This document shows, piece by piece, positions 1 through 10,808 of a stretch of DNA of 37,436 nt. Both the position numbers and the translations under genes were made by a program. This DNA comes from Temnopleurus reevesii (taxonomy: Eukaryota > Echinodermata > Echinoidea > Temnopleuroida > Temnopleuridae), in contig BQKZ01006460.1 in the NCBI GenBank assembly GCA_036244855.1, positions 1-37,436 on the forward strand, in the 5' to 3' direction. The notes beneath the pieces were generated by a model. That model saw only the letters and a list, made by a program, of their open reading frames with translations, did no database searches and had not been told where the DNA came from. How positions within the stretch are numbered: position 1 is the first letter of the stretch; the number at the start of each line of letters is the position of its first letter.

Positions 1-239
1 AATCAGAACCTAGGACTCTAAAGGATTCTAGGGAAAGTAAGCTTTATGCAAATAAGCTTCCAAGGGCTTTCTAAATACATTGAAATAGGTTCAAACAGAA
101 ATATTTCTTTTCCTGATCAATCCCTCACATTGTTTATTGACTAATTGATTCTCAAGCAAATCCACCAACGAAATAAGTTTCATTGTACACTCCAATCTTG
201 ATGAATATAGACTAAAAAACTATTCATTAAGTAAATCAT

Positions 240-496
240 TCTCTTTTTATTTCTCTCTCTCTCTCTCTTTCTATCTCTCTCTCTCTACCTCTCTCCCTTT
301 CTCTGTCTCTCTCTTTACCTCTTTCTTTTCTTCCTCTTTTACTCTTTCTCTCTCTACCTCTCTCTCTCTTTCTCTTTCTCTTTCTTTTTCTTTTTCTCTT
401 TCTTTTTCTGTCTCTTTCTCCTCTCTCTGTCTCTCTCCCTCTCTCTGTCTCTCTCTCTCTCTGTCTCTCCTTCTTTCTCTCTCTTTCTCTTTCGCT
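240..496. repeat. CT-rich microsatellite
   Basis: About 250 bases of imperfect (CT)n mixed with CTTT and CTGT. Open frames through it, mostly Arg/Glu/Lys on the minus strand, are a composition effect and not genes. The 240 bases before it are AT-rich and hold nothing I recognise. Confidence 0.95.
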
Positions 497-690
497 TGTC
501 ATGTCCCCTTATAATCTTGGTCCCTTGGACCCTCCATTCTCTGGAAAGAAACTCTGGCATGCTTATTTTGATGGCTTGTGTTTGGGGAGGGGGCATGTTA
601 ACGCACATGTTCGAGACAAGTCCACCTCCCTTGTGTTTGGGGAGGGGCACATTAACACCCCCCCCCCTCCCCCTTGCCTCAAAAGGGTGT
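497..690. other. Unassigned spacer with a short duplicated G-rich phrase
   Basis: The phrase TTGTGTTTGGGGAGGGG occurs twice, near 577 and 632, each time followed by a short run ending in an ACATGTT or ACATTAA type sequence. A run of nine or more Cs lies near 660. No coding signal. It probably belongs to the flank of the tandem repeat that follows. Confidence 0.4.
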
Positions 691-1268
691 TTGATCAAGA
701 GCGCGTCTTTTGGGGGGTTGTCTGTACTTCTGAACTGTGGGACGGATATTGACCAAACTTGGCTCAAGTACGTACAAGCATGTAAGGATGAACCAATTAT
801 ATGTTGGGGTCAGGGGGTCAAAGGTCACAGGGCCCCAAAATGTTAAAAATTCACCCTAAATAGTTTATTACCTTGACAACTTCTGAATAAGTGAACCAAT
901 TTTTGCCACACCTAGCTCACTCATGTATAAGCAGGATAGGGTGAACTGATTACATTTTTGGTTCACTCAGTCAAAGGTCACGGGTCAAAAAACTTGTAAA
1001 AACTTACTCTAAAGAACTTCTTATTGCTATAACTTTTGAAAAATTGAACTAATTTCATAAAATGCAGCTAAATTATGTATTCACCTATGAGGAAGAACTG
1101 ATACGGTTTTCGGGTTCACGGGGTCAAAGGTAATACCACCCAAAATTGATAAAATAACCCAAAATGTTTCTGATTTCTGGTAGCATGGAACTAGCAGAAA
1201 TATTCTTACTGATAGCGAGATGGCGGAGGCATAAATTTTGACTGTGCGCAGTCGAGGATTCATCTAGT
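690..1268. repeat. Degenerate tandem repeat, 153-bp period, with DR1-like motifs
   Basis: Successive units share the order: tolerance of GAACTGAT or GAACCAAT, then GGTTCAC or GGTCAG, then a GGTCAAAGGTCA core, then an AAAACTTA or AAATTCAC segment and a TATTGCTATAACTT or TATTACCTTGACAACTT segment. The cores start at 815, 968 and 1121, exactly 153 bases apart. The first core is a perfect direct repeat of a nuclear-receptor half-site with one-base spacing (GGGTCA-A-AGGTCA). Short minus-strand frames inside it are not genes. Confidence 0.8.
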
Positions 1269-1364
1269 TCTTTTTAATCTGAAGATCATTAAGAAATCAG
1301 CAGCCATAGAATATATCTTCAATGATGGCTTTTGATTCGGTACATTTAGTGAATTTGTGTTTTN

Positions 1365-1722
1365 CCTAGCTCACTCATGTATAAGCAGGATAGGGTGAAC
1401 TGATTACATTTTTGGTTCACTCAGTCAAAGGTCACGGGTCAAAAAACTTGTAAAAACTTACTCTAAAGAACTTCTTATTGCTATAACTTTAGAAAAATTG
1501 AACTAATTTCATAAAATGCAGCTAAATTATGTATTCACCTATGAGGAAGAACTGATATGGTTTTCGGGTTCACGGGGTCAAAGGTAATACCACCCAAAAT
1601 TGATAAAATAACCCAAAATGTTTCTGATTTCTGGTAGCATGGAACTAGCAGAAATATTCTTACTGATAGCGAGATGGCGGAGGCATAAATTTTGACTGTG
1701 CGCAGTCGAGGATTCATCTAGT
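1365..1722. repeat. Second copy of a 358-bp segment, directly after an N
   Basis: Bases 1365-1722 repeat 911-1268 with the same length and only two differences that I can see (GATACGG/GATATGG and TTTTGAAA/TTTAGAAA). The single N at 1364 immediately precedes this copy. It is either a very recent tandem duplication or two haplotypes joined by the assembler. The 95 bases between the copies are unique. Confidence 0.85.
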
Positions 1723-2201
1723 TTTTATTTTTTAAGCAGGTTTGCAAATTTTTTTTCCCATTTTACATGAATAGACGCTTAGATGCACATGGAAGCCCAG
1801 GGTGTATTTATCAGGATTCTTTACTTTCAATCAGAAAGGCAGGAGTCCTGTACCAATTTGTTCATTTTCGGTAGCAATGGATTCCATCAATTTCTGAGTT
1901 TGTTCCCCTGTTTGAAGTGATTAAATAGTACAAAATAAATTCCTCTAATAGGCTATGTGGAAGTTGCAAGAAAGTTGAGATCAATTGCAAATTAGTTGCC
2001 AATGGGAAGGCATGTTTTCATTTGCGCTCAACATGCAACTTGTAATTATCTAGAAACTTCCTTTTTAAGTTCTAAATTCATTCACAAAAGATAGAGTAAT
2101 ATTGACAAACGATGAACGTCATACCAATTAGTTGTTTGATACAAATTTATATCCATTAGATTCTAACATTATCATTATACCATTGCGTTTATTGCATTTA
2201 G
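1723..2201. other. AT-rich intron sequence upstream of a TRIC exon
   Basis: No coding frame or repeat was recognised here. It ends in a normal 3' splice site (TTGCATTTAG, with AG at 2200-2201), so it is most likely the intron preceding the first TRIC exon visible in the window. Confidence 0.5.
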
Positions 2202-3992
2202 GTACTTGATATTCTACTGCCCAGCTGATTTATTCTTCAAGTTGGTAACAAGCTTCCCAGGAAAGCTGGTAGTAGGTCCAATGAAAGAGGCCGTGAGAGC
2301 CCGTAAGGTTGGTCTAGGGGTGCTGCAAGCTGCACAGGTCTATCCACAAGGGTTCTTTATCATGGTTATTGTCGGAACGGTCAGAGGTAGGTTGATTGGC
2401 ATAAAGGGATTTGTTGATTAGTTAATACCAGTCTTGGTCCTCTGAAATAAATGCCTCAGAATTTGCTTGGAAAGGATAAGTGTTCAATGCAGGAATATTT
2501 GTTCAGAGGGAGATTTGATACTATTTAATTTATAAGCGATATATTCTGTATATACACCAAAATGAGACTAGCTGTATGGGACAATAAGAAAGAAGTTTAT
2601 TTGCAGAAACACAGCAACTAAATAATAATAATGATATTAAGTTGTTATAAAGTGCATAACACATAGCCATGGCATGTCCCTATGCGCTTGGTGATAGGTC
2701 CAATGAAAGAGGCTGTGAGGGCTCACAAGGTTGGTCAGATCTATCATGGTCCTTGTTGAACGGTCAGAGATACGGCATAAAGGGATTCATTGATTAATGA
2801 TTAAAACAGCTTGTTCCTCTGAAAGAAATGCCTCCAAATTTGCTTGGAACGGATCATATTCAGTACAGGGATAACTGTTTAGAGGAAGATTTGATACAAT
2901 TGAATTTATAAGCTATTTTGTTCTGTATATGCACCAACATGAAATTTGCTGCATGGGATGATAAGGATGAAGTTTATTTGTAGGTACACAGCAAGTTTGG
3001 TGGTAGGGCCAATGAAAAGAGTGGATTGTAGCTATCCCTATAGATTTCTTTAGCAAATTATTAATTCTTACCCACTTTATGAAATCCTGCCAATGTCCCT
3101 TGTGTCATTTTCTGAACCTCATCATTTTTTAACCGCAACAGTCTTATTCCCCTGTCTTTAGGATGTGGAAGTTCCTTTATTAGGATTTTTATGCAGATTT
3201 TGTTACTATTTTTTTTAAACATGTTATTTTTCTTGTCTCTTTAGGGTCTGGGAGCGCCTTTATGAGGTTCTTTGAGAGAGTGCTGAGAGGAGCCTGGAAT
3301 CCAACTCAGAATGAACTACTCAATCCATCATTGTAAGTAAATGTAGAATTTTTGTTTTAGGCTGTGTTTATCAACTCTTCATTTTGGCAGAAATATGTTT
3401 CCCAAAAGGCTTTCAAGGACTTAGTGAAATTGTTTAGAGAGTTGACAAACACATCCAGTTTTGATCATGAAGCTTACAAAGTCATTTTAAAATTCGCAAA
3501 TTTGGACTTGCCCAAATAGGTGTCGGCCCAGAGCTGATGTTGAATAGTGCCCTTGAAATGTGCATTCCCATTCTCTTTCATACCTCCAACGTATATCTCA
3601 CTCTCTGTCGCCCTCTCTAATCTCTCACTCGGATCTCTCTCTGATCTAGTTTTCATTCATTTCTTATCTATTCTGTCTCCACCGCTTACAGCACCACCAA
3701 GGCCACCATACTAATCAGCATCATCCTTGCATTGGAAAACCTAGACTACATCCCGATACACGCCCCAGAGCTGATGTTGATGATCACGACCTTCCTCGTC
3801 GCATTCAAGATGTCTTCCATCATCTTCAACCTGAGCGACCCTCTCAGACCCATTGAGAACACCTGTAGATCTTTACTCTTCGGCAAGTGGTTTACAGCCT
3901 CCAAGGAGAATGGGGAATCAAAGAAGGAGAAGACGAAAGAGGAATCAAAGAAGGAGAAGCAGAAAGAGGATCGTAAACCGAAGAAAGAGTGA
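2202..3992 (+). CDS. TRIC-type trimeric intracellular cation channel (TMEM38 family), last three coding exons
   Basis: Exons 2202-2386, 3245-3332 and 3692-3992 join in one frame to give about 190 C-terminal residues; the 5' exons lie outside the window. Splice sites are regular: TTTAG before 2202, AG/GTAGGT at 2386, CTTTAG before 3245, ATT/GTAAGT at 3332, CTTACAG before 3692. The first exon reads YLIFYCPADLFFK then MKEAVRARK, matching the family signature around the KE-V-R-RK phosphoinositide-binding segment; the second has GSGSAFMRFFERVLRG-W-P; the third holds two hydrophobic helices (LISIILAL and MLMITTFLVAF) and a Lys/Glu-rich tail ending KPKKE. The family forms monovalent cation channels in ER/SR membrane that supply counter-current during calcium release. 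The tail here is strongly charged, as in vertebrate members. I cannot tell TMEM38A from TMEM38B. Confidence 0.9.
2690..3027 (+). pseudogene. Decayed tandem copies of the TRIC exon inside the next intron
   Basis: The phrase GGTCCAATGAAAGAGG of the functional exon (near 2275-2290) recurs at 2697-2712 and, weaker, at 3006-3020. The first copy goes on to match the exon and then the intron past its donor site (GGCATAAAGGGATT, then TTGGTCCTCTGAAA-like, then AGGAAGATTTGATAC). It has lost the central part of the exon and its donor, so it cannot encode the channel segment. The next unit survives only as about 35 bases. A 68-base insert (about 2621-2688) separates the first two units. Confidence 0.8.
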
Positions 3993-5105
3993 AAATGTGG
4001 ACAGGGTGCCTAGGAATATTTCCACAATTTTTTTTTCATTTATTAATTATGAATGAATGACACAACAAACAATTTGACTATTGTGAGCCAGATTGGAGAA
4101 ACAATTTTCTCAATGATATATAAAAATCAATATCATACTTTGAACTATGATATCAGCTATAAACCATTTAATTCATGATAAAGGTACTGGTAATATTTTA
4201 CAAAAAAAAGAAATTGGACCCTTGAAAGTCCAGTTGGAGCTGATTCAAATATATATTTTTGTGAGACATTTGGCTTCCCATGGTTTTGTTGTTTTTAATG
4301 TCATTTGTGAATTTGAAATATTTTGATGAAACACTGCCCTTATCGCTCAGTGCTTCTACAGTAATGGATTGCTGTGCAGTTTAATTTGATTGCTTGAGGA
4401 ATATTGTCATTGTAATAGCTATTAATGAAACAGGGTACAGCCTTAATGACATTTGGCCATAATGTAAACGTTTCATTGTGCTGAGGTCATATTTGCAAGA
4501 TATCCCAGGATACTTGTTCTAAACATCCTAAGTCTTTCGTAGCACATGACTGTATTCCAGTATTAGCAAATCATGTCATAAAACTGAAGATGGCTCCAAA
4601 CATTTAAATATTTTTTCACAACAATCTGTCAGAATAGCATCAAAGCCTGGTGGAGTTAAGTTAGAAATCAACATTCACATTGATCTTTAAGTGAACAGTA
4701 GCTAATGAGTGGAATATGTCTACAGTAATTTCCAAGACATTTGGCAGTGAAAAAGTAAAAATTTGAAAGTGTTTTTGGCATGAAGTGCACAGTAGGTTTA
4801 CAGTGCAGTGAGTAATACAGATCTAGAAACATTCCCATGAGTGATTTGAAAAATGTTAATGTGGATGAAGTTAACAGTAGAGGGAATTAGATTGAATGCA
4901 TATATTCCTATTTTCTGCAGTGGAATATATTCTCAGGTGTGTCAATATACTTACATAGTGCAGTGTGTGGTCATATCGATAGGATTTGTCAACTTCAGTG
5001 AACTGTTTGTTTCCATCTATTTTGATGAGCACAGATTTACAACCATCCATCAACAATTTACATAATGCTGCTGCTGTTATACAAATCGAGCCCGCAACTA
5101 CCATC
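3993..5105. other. Probable TRIC 3' UTR and AT-rich downstream DNA
   Basis: No coding frame with codon character is present. The first clear AATAAA on this strand after the stop is far away, at 6046-6051; an ATTAAA occurs near 5452. The 3' UTR may therefore be long, or the gene may use a variant signal. The 3' end cannot be fixed from sequence alone. Confidence 0.4.
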
Positions 5106-5173
5106 GGCTCTCGGTGGTCTAGTGGTAAGACACCTATCTAGTAGCAAGGAGATCGTGGGGTTGATTATTACCC
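5106..5173 (+). repeat. tRNA-like SINE head, degenerate
   Basis: GGTGGTCTAGTGGTAAGAC is a good RNA polymerase III A box in a tRNA-like setting. About 50 bases later, GATCGTGGGGTTGATTATT is a damaged B box (the GGTTCGANTCC core is broken). The acceptor and T stems do not pair, so this is a retroposon head and not a working tRNA gene. Confidence 0.6.
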
Positions 5174-6978
5174 TGTTAATTTTTCACAGCATCTCGATAA
5201 AACACTGTCAATCAGTGTTTATTCATGTTAAGATAGAGCAAGAGTCATCTAGATTAATTTACATTCATCTTTAAAAAAATCATTGTAACTTGAGATCCTT
5301 GTAATTTATGCTGCTAAAGGTATCTTAAAGAATATGTGATCAACACAAAAATCCAAATATAGCAAGAATAGATCAATACACAGGAACTATAAGCAAATTA
5401 ACCCAAAGTAAACAGTTAAGAAAAATTTGCCTATGAAAAGAGAGTAATGTATTAAAAAATATTACAGAGCTCATATTTTCCCTCTGTTTTTTTTTGTCAA
5501 AGGAGACATTGTGTTATTTGTCATTATTCTCATAGGTACTTTTTTGCTCTACAACTATATATTTTATCCTGGGGATACTGAAATAGTTATATGTAAAATG
5601 TGTACTGTTACATGATGAAATCAAGATAATGAGGTGCTATGCTAAATGTATTCATTAATATGAATATAAAGATATGTTTATTTTGCCTGAATGGTTGCAA
5701 GAATATTGCAATCAAATCAACTACAAAGCAATGGGGGGAAAAGAGTTTGATTTCACTCAGACTCTTTTTTTTTCAAGAAATGAGGAATTTTGATTTGCCT
5801 AAATGAATGTGTTAAATGCTGTTTTTGATTGCAGCTTTGATGCAACATGGTTTTAATATACATGTACTTAGAAATTCTATCAACCTTATGACCTTCAAAA
5901 CATCCTGTAATTTTGATGTACAACTCAAACGTCAACTCACTTTTACACCGTTATTCTAAGGATTTGTAGATTTGCCTGTATAGATTAGATAAACTTATGA
6001 TTTTGATACTGTGTTAACCATGGAGTTATTATAAATTTGCTAAGAAATAAACAGTTTGCCATCTCTTGCTAAGTTGACTATTTATTCTTCACTCATAACC
6101 AGTATATTATTGACAGTGCAATAATTCTATCCCAATTTTATGCATTTAATACAAGTAGAAGCTTAGATAGTGTTCATTTCAAGGCCCGCAAACCCCGTCC
6201 TCCCATGGAAAACTAGTGGTGCTTTAACCTGCAGCGCAAGTCAGAAGTCTTTGCATACCTGTCACCACTATAAAGCTCGGGACAATGGGATAACAGAGGG
6301 ATCACCGGATCATATCTGTTGTTCTGACCTTAACAGTAGTATACAGTTGCAACAAACTCCAAATTTCTCTGTATCACCACCTTTGTGCCCTCTCAACCAT
6401 AAGGATTTTGGAGGGAAATGTGAAAGTCTGACCATTCTGCGAGAAGTTTGTGATTATTTGGATACAACTTTCCAATGTTTCATCCTAAACATCACTATGG
6501 GATACGTGGCTTGTTTCCTTTTCCTTTTTTATTTTTCTGTTTCTTTTTACTTTGTTTTAGCACAAGTAACCCTAGTCTCCAGGTTGAGAGGTTTAGATAT
6601 GGCATAATAACTTTAAAATGTACATGCATTTTGTTTTTGTCTTCAAATTTGATGAAGTCTAAGTTTAATTTTGAACAGTTGCACTGCTAATTCAGAGGCC
6701 TTGCTGTATTGTATCAAACTTTATCAAACTATTGCAACACTATATCTACTATACTTTGCACCAATATCATCATTAGAATTATATTTAAAATCTTTATGCT
6801 TCACTTTTAGTAGTACATTGTTATTTAATGAAGCATGATGAATTGATAGTGGATTATATTGCAAGTAAAATTGCTGCCAATTTATCAACCATTTATTTTT
6901 TAGTTCAACACAGCAACATGTCATTATAAAGAGCTTGACATAACAAGCTTTTGTTATAACAAGATGTTATAACAACAT
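5174..6978. other. AT-rich intergenic DNA
   Basis: No gene is supported. An open frame at 6170-6607 lacks an ATG at its start, and its C-terminal Phe/Leu-rich part comes from a T-rich stretch, so I do not call it. A canonical polyadenylation hexamer AATAAA lies at 6046-6051. Confidence 0.5.
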
Positions 6979-7270
6979 GGGAGCGTCGTGGTGTAGTGGT
7001 CCGGACTCTCGCCTCTTAACTAGAGGGTCGGTAGTTTGAATCTCTCCCAGGGCGTTAATTTCCTTCAGCAAGAAATTTACCCATAGTGTGCTGCACTCAA
7101 CCCAGGTGAGGTGAATGGGTACCGGCAAGAATTTATTCTTCTAAATGCAGAAGCGCCTACTTGGCAGCTATGCTATGGCCGGGTAATAATATTAGATAAT
7201 TTGTCTCGCGCCTCTGAATAGGTGACTAGAGAGATGGCGTGTTTAAGTGCTATATATTATTATTATTATT
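6979..7270 (+). repeat. tRNA-derived SINE, near complete
   Basis: The element starts GGGAGCGTCGTGGTGTAGTG (A box), has GGTAGTTTGAATC as B box near 7030, then a body with CCTTCAGCAAGAAATTTAC, GTGCTGCACTCAACCC and CTTGGCAGCTATGCTATG, and ends in (ATT)n. Two further copies in the window (about 14950-15181 minus and 36174-36407 plus) share the body. The structure is that of a SINE mobilised by a LINE; resemblance to echinoid SINEs is from memory. Confidence 0.85.
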
Positions 7271-7280
7271 TTCTGGGGTT

Positions 7281-7451
7281 GTGTGTCATAAAGCTGAACA
7301 TATATCTACATTGTATGCAAGACCCTATGAACGACTGGTGACCCTTTCCTCCACTCAATGATAATAACTCCTGTCGCTGAATCGCACCTGAGAGGGGGTT
7401 ACTAGTCGTTTGTAGAGTCGCACGTAGATATATGAACAGCTTTATGAAACA
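7281..7451. mobile_element. Foldback MITE-like element, about 171 bp
   Basis: The left arm GTCATAAAGCTGAACATATA (from 7286) is mirrored by TATATGAACAGCTTTATGAA (to 7448). The pairing continues inward through CGACTGGTGACCC against GGGGTTACTAGTCG, leaving a loop near 7360-7385. No coding capacity. The mobility class is unknown; I could not settle the target-site duplication. Confidence 0.75.
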
Positions 7452-8224
7452 CTAGCCTGGTGTTATCCACTTGTATTCTATTGTATTGTGGCCTTATTAT
7501 TACAAGGTTTTTGTAAAAAATAAATGATAAATGGTAATGATAATAACTATAACAATGATGTTCCACTGTACTGTATAAGTCATTGCAATAACTAGAAAAT
7601 ATCAACTCCCTATTGGTCATATCTTAATATTTAAATGATACAGGTAGGGTATTAGAAATATTTATTAATGGAACGTTTATTAACCTAAAGTATGTGAAAG
7701 ACTGGAGATTGCTCCGGAAAACTGCATGGTTTAGCCACAATTTCAAAATAGATACACTACACATAAAACTTTGAGCCTTGTAATGGCTCACTGACTCAAG
7801 AGTTCGGTCTCATTTTCTCAACGAAATTTTTTAGCACTGTTCCCAGTCAATATTCTGTTTTCAGGGCATTATCACTAGGTTTATCGAATATGTATTCTAA
7901 AAAACAATAGATGATTTTTATAACTTGTATTTTGTACTTTTTTTTAGCTAATCACTGACAATTGATTAAACCTTTGAGATTTTGCAACTCAATCATCAAA
8001 TTTGTTTTGGTTCATATTTTGCTTGAAATGGCATCAGAATACTTTTGCTAGACAAAGCTTTCAGTTTGCCAGCTATTGCCCTCAAACAGCTTTCACTGTG
8101 CGCAGAACTGACGAAGAAATTTGACAAGGTTAACATCTTTCATTCAAGCCTTCATAATAGCTTTTACAAATGAAAAATCATAGCTTCCCTATTTATTCAG
8201 TAAACAGATGTGGCATATAATCTA
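7452..8224. other. AT-rich intergenic DNA
   Basis: No gene, RNA or recognisable element is seen. A stretch near 8092-8165 (TTCACTGTGCGCAGAACTGACGAAG) has a weak relative at 8512-8580, suggesting an old unclassified repeat. Confidence 0.4.
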
Positions 8225-8343
8225 CAGTCAAACCTGTCTACAGAGGCCGCCCCAAGGGAAACAGAAAAAGTGGCCACTATAGACAGGTGGCCTCTATAGA
8301 CAGGTGGTCACTATAGACAGTGGCCACTATAGACAGGTTTGAC
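8225..8343. mobile_element. Short MITE with CAGTCAAACC ends and an internal 16-17 bp repeat
   Basis: The left end CAGTCAAACCTGTCTA is mirrored by TAGACAGGTTTGACT on the right. Inside, the phrase GGCCACTATAGACAGGT and close variants recur four times. The dinucleotide TA lies next to both ends, and termini starting CAGT with a TA target are known in pogo/Tigger-like members of the Tc1/mariner superfamily. The class assignment is inference. Confidence 0.7.
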
Positions 8344-9476
8344 TATTTCTTCGTAGGATAAGAGATGATTTTTATTTAGTTTTCTAGAGTTGTTTGGTAG
8401 GCTTGAATGGGATTGTTTATTTTGTGCAATTTCTATTTCTTTGTCCTTTCTGCTCCCTGTGTTGGTGTAACAAAACCATTTTAGTGCCACCGAAGGCAGA
8501 TGTTCACTCTTTTCACTGTGAGCAAAAGGGACGAAGGACTGGGACAAAGTAAACAACTTTATATGAGCATTTACAATAACTTCATGATCACAAAAGAAAG
8601 TCCCTGATGCGACGCTTGTTCAACATTTTCCCCACAAAATGAGGAGGATGGGAATTTATTTTGTCTCCATCTAGCAATTGTTAATGCTTTAATGTTAATG
8701 GAGGTTGCTTACTTGTATCTTCTGCTTACAGTGACTACATGTATTATGAATGTTTGCTTAGATGCAGAGATGCTAACCATTCCAGAAGATGCATGAGGAA
8801 TATTGCGCTGTTCACATTTTAATTTTAATCCCATGTATATTCTGGAATGGTTGACATCCCTGAGGATTGAATTAAGGTCAAGATAATATTTTAGGCAGAA
8901 CAACGTCGTTTGATATTCAAAGCAAATATGAAGCAATGAAAACACAATATTTAGGCACTTTCACCATACCTTTAATGGAAACAACAATAACTTGTCTTTT
9001 AATCAATCAAAAGGACGCTGGCAGTCAGAAAGTTGTTAAACTACCAAGATTATTAATTTTATTACTTGGAGATTATTGATTCAGTTCACAGATGAATCAT
9101 TTCTGGTACATGATATCCAAACGAATGGGGCCAGCATGCAATAAAATCTTTAAAATGACAAGCCATTGTACAAATATAGCATGCCATCCTAAACCCTTGA
9201 CAAATAGTTTAACACCAATGAATAATGCAGTTTACCTATTGTGGATACTTGGCCATGTTTGCTGGGATAGATCATTCTTTAAAAACCCCTGTCAATTTTG
9301 AATACATGTATTCGCATTCAAACTTGATTACAGTGGAACTTTTAGATAAAGTAGATTTCATAATTATTAAAATTCAGGGGTTACAGTATATTCATAGGCT
9401 CCAACCTTTACACATTTCTTTTATGCAACATGAAGATGTGATGTACTTGGATAGAAAATAAACAGTCACTTGATAA
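8344..9476. other. Intergenic DNA downstream of the minus-strand GT10 gene
   Basis: AT-rich and without a supported gene. Two TTTATT motifs serve as possible minus-strand AATAAA signals for the GT10 gene: one overlaps its last codons (about 9486-9491), another lies near 9058-9063. An imperfect inverted repeat around TGCTAACCATTCCAGAAGAT (near 8770) and CTGGAATGGTTGACATCC (near 8843) is also present. Confidence 0.4.
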
Positions 9477-10808
9477 TTAGAATGGTTTTATTTTTGTGCC
9501 TACTGCCATCCTATCTCTTGGCGATCCCCAAGGAGCCCACGTGAAGTATGCTAGCATTTGTTCTCGAGGCCAAAATGGAGTTAAAATATCCTTACTTGGT
9601 AGAATTCTACACCCTTTATACCAAGTGGAATCACCCAGTCTGTGTAACGTTTGGGTTGTCCCATTGAATAAATGGGGTATAATTCTGCAAAGGTTGTTGA
9701 TTTGAATTGGATAGGTAATAACCACTTCAAAGTTTCTTCCCCATTCTAAGTATTTCATATACTCGTCTTGATCACCATCGAGTTTCTTGAGGCGTGCAGC
9801 TAGTTCTTTATGAGATGAAAAATCAGAAAGATGAATGAATGAGTTTGGAGGCGCCATCTTCTGGAAGTCTGATCTGTGAGCGCCATAGACAACAGGCACA
9901 ACGCCTTGGTTGATAGCATGATCCCAGAACTTCTCAGTGATATACTCATGGCATTCCGAGTTTGCGAGCGTCATGTAGAACTTGTACTATCGCAGCATGC
10001 GGTTACAACGTTCAGAGCGCTGAGGTAAACAGGTCATCTTACCGCAGCGTCCGTAGGTGTCTAGCGGTAACCGGCGGCTGAGATTCTCAATGATGGGAAG
10101 CCTCGGCCAGAAGATCTGAGCGCAGTTACTTGTCATCCATGCTACCGACTTCGATTTATTGTAGTTATACATTTCATTGAACTCTACATCTGTGAGGGGT
10201 TTTAATCTTTTCCGGTAATGCCCAAACGGAATTGGAATATCAGAATCGCTTCGATATGTCATTGTTTTATGATACTTTAACTCTCCAACCTTAACGTCTT
10301 TATTCCAGTTAACAACACGAAGAGGCGTTTCAGTGCTGTAGTAAAACCATGTTTGCGTAGGCTCTGGATTGTGGGCAATCATACCCTCAAGTCTTCCTTC
10401 GAATGCCTTTGGAAGCGCGCCAAAAATAACCGCGTCTTTTCCCTGAAAACGAGTCAAATTTGTCCCGATTGTAAAGCGTAGCGTGCAGTTGTAGACTGGA
10501 CAGAAGACATCCGCCGAATGCTTAAAGAACTCTCCTCTTCTAAACAGATGGATCCAAGATGAAAGCTCCGGCCAATCCGCCATGTCTGTCAGGTTCCCAA
10601 ATATATGAACTCTCTTGACACAGTTCGTTGAGCACTCTAGGAAGGGGTCAAAGGTCACCTTAGTGTCTGGTCGTTCTTTACCGCTGGAACCATCTGGTGG
10701 TCCTGGGATGTTCCTTCTGAGGAGAGACCTTGTCTGGAGGATGGCGTTAAGGAGGAAGACACCGATGATGAACAATATCATGCCAACGATCTGCTGATTG
10801 ACGTTTAC

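Noticed and set aside
236..767. Long charged or Arg/Glu-rich open frames
   Set aside because: They are produced by the CT microsatellite and the C-rich segment after it; no protein motif, and frames exist on both strands.
5106..5173. Functional tRNA gene
   Set aside because: The A box is good, but the B box and stems are damaged; it reads better as a SINE head.
6170..6607. 145-codon open frame on the plus strand
   Set aside because: It begins at GTG and not ATG, has no recognisable domain, and its hydrophobic end arises from a T-rich tract.
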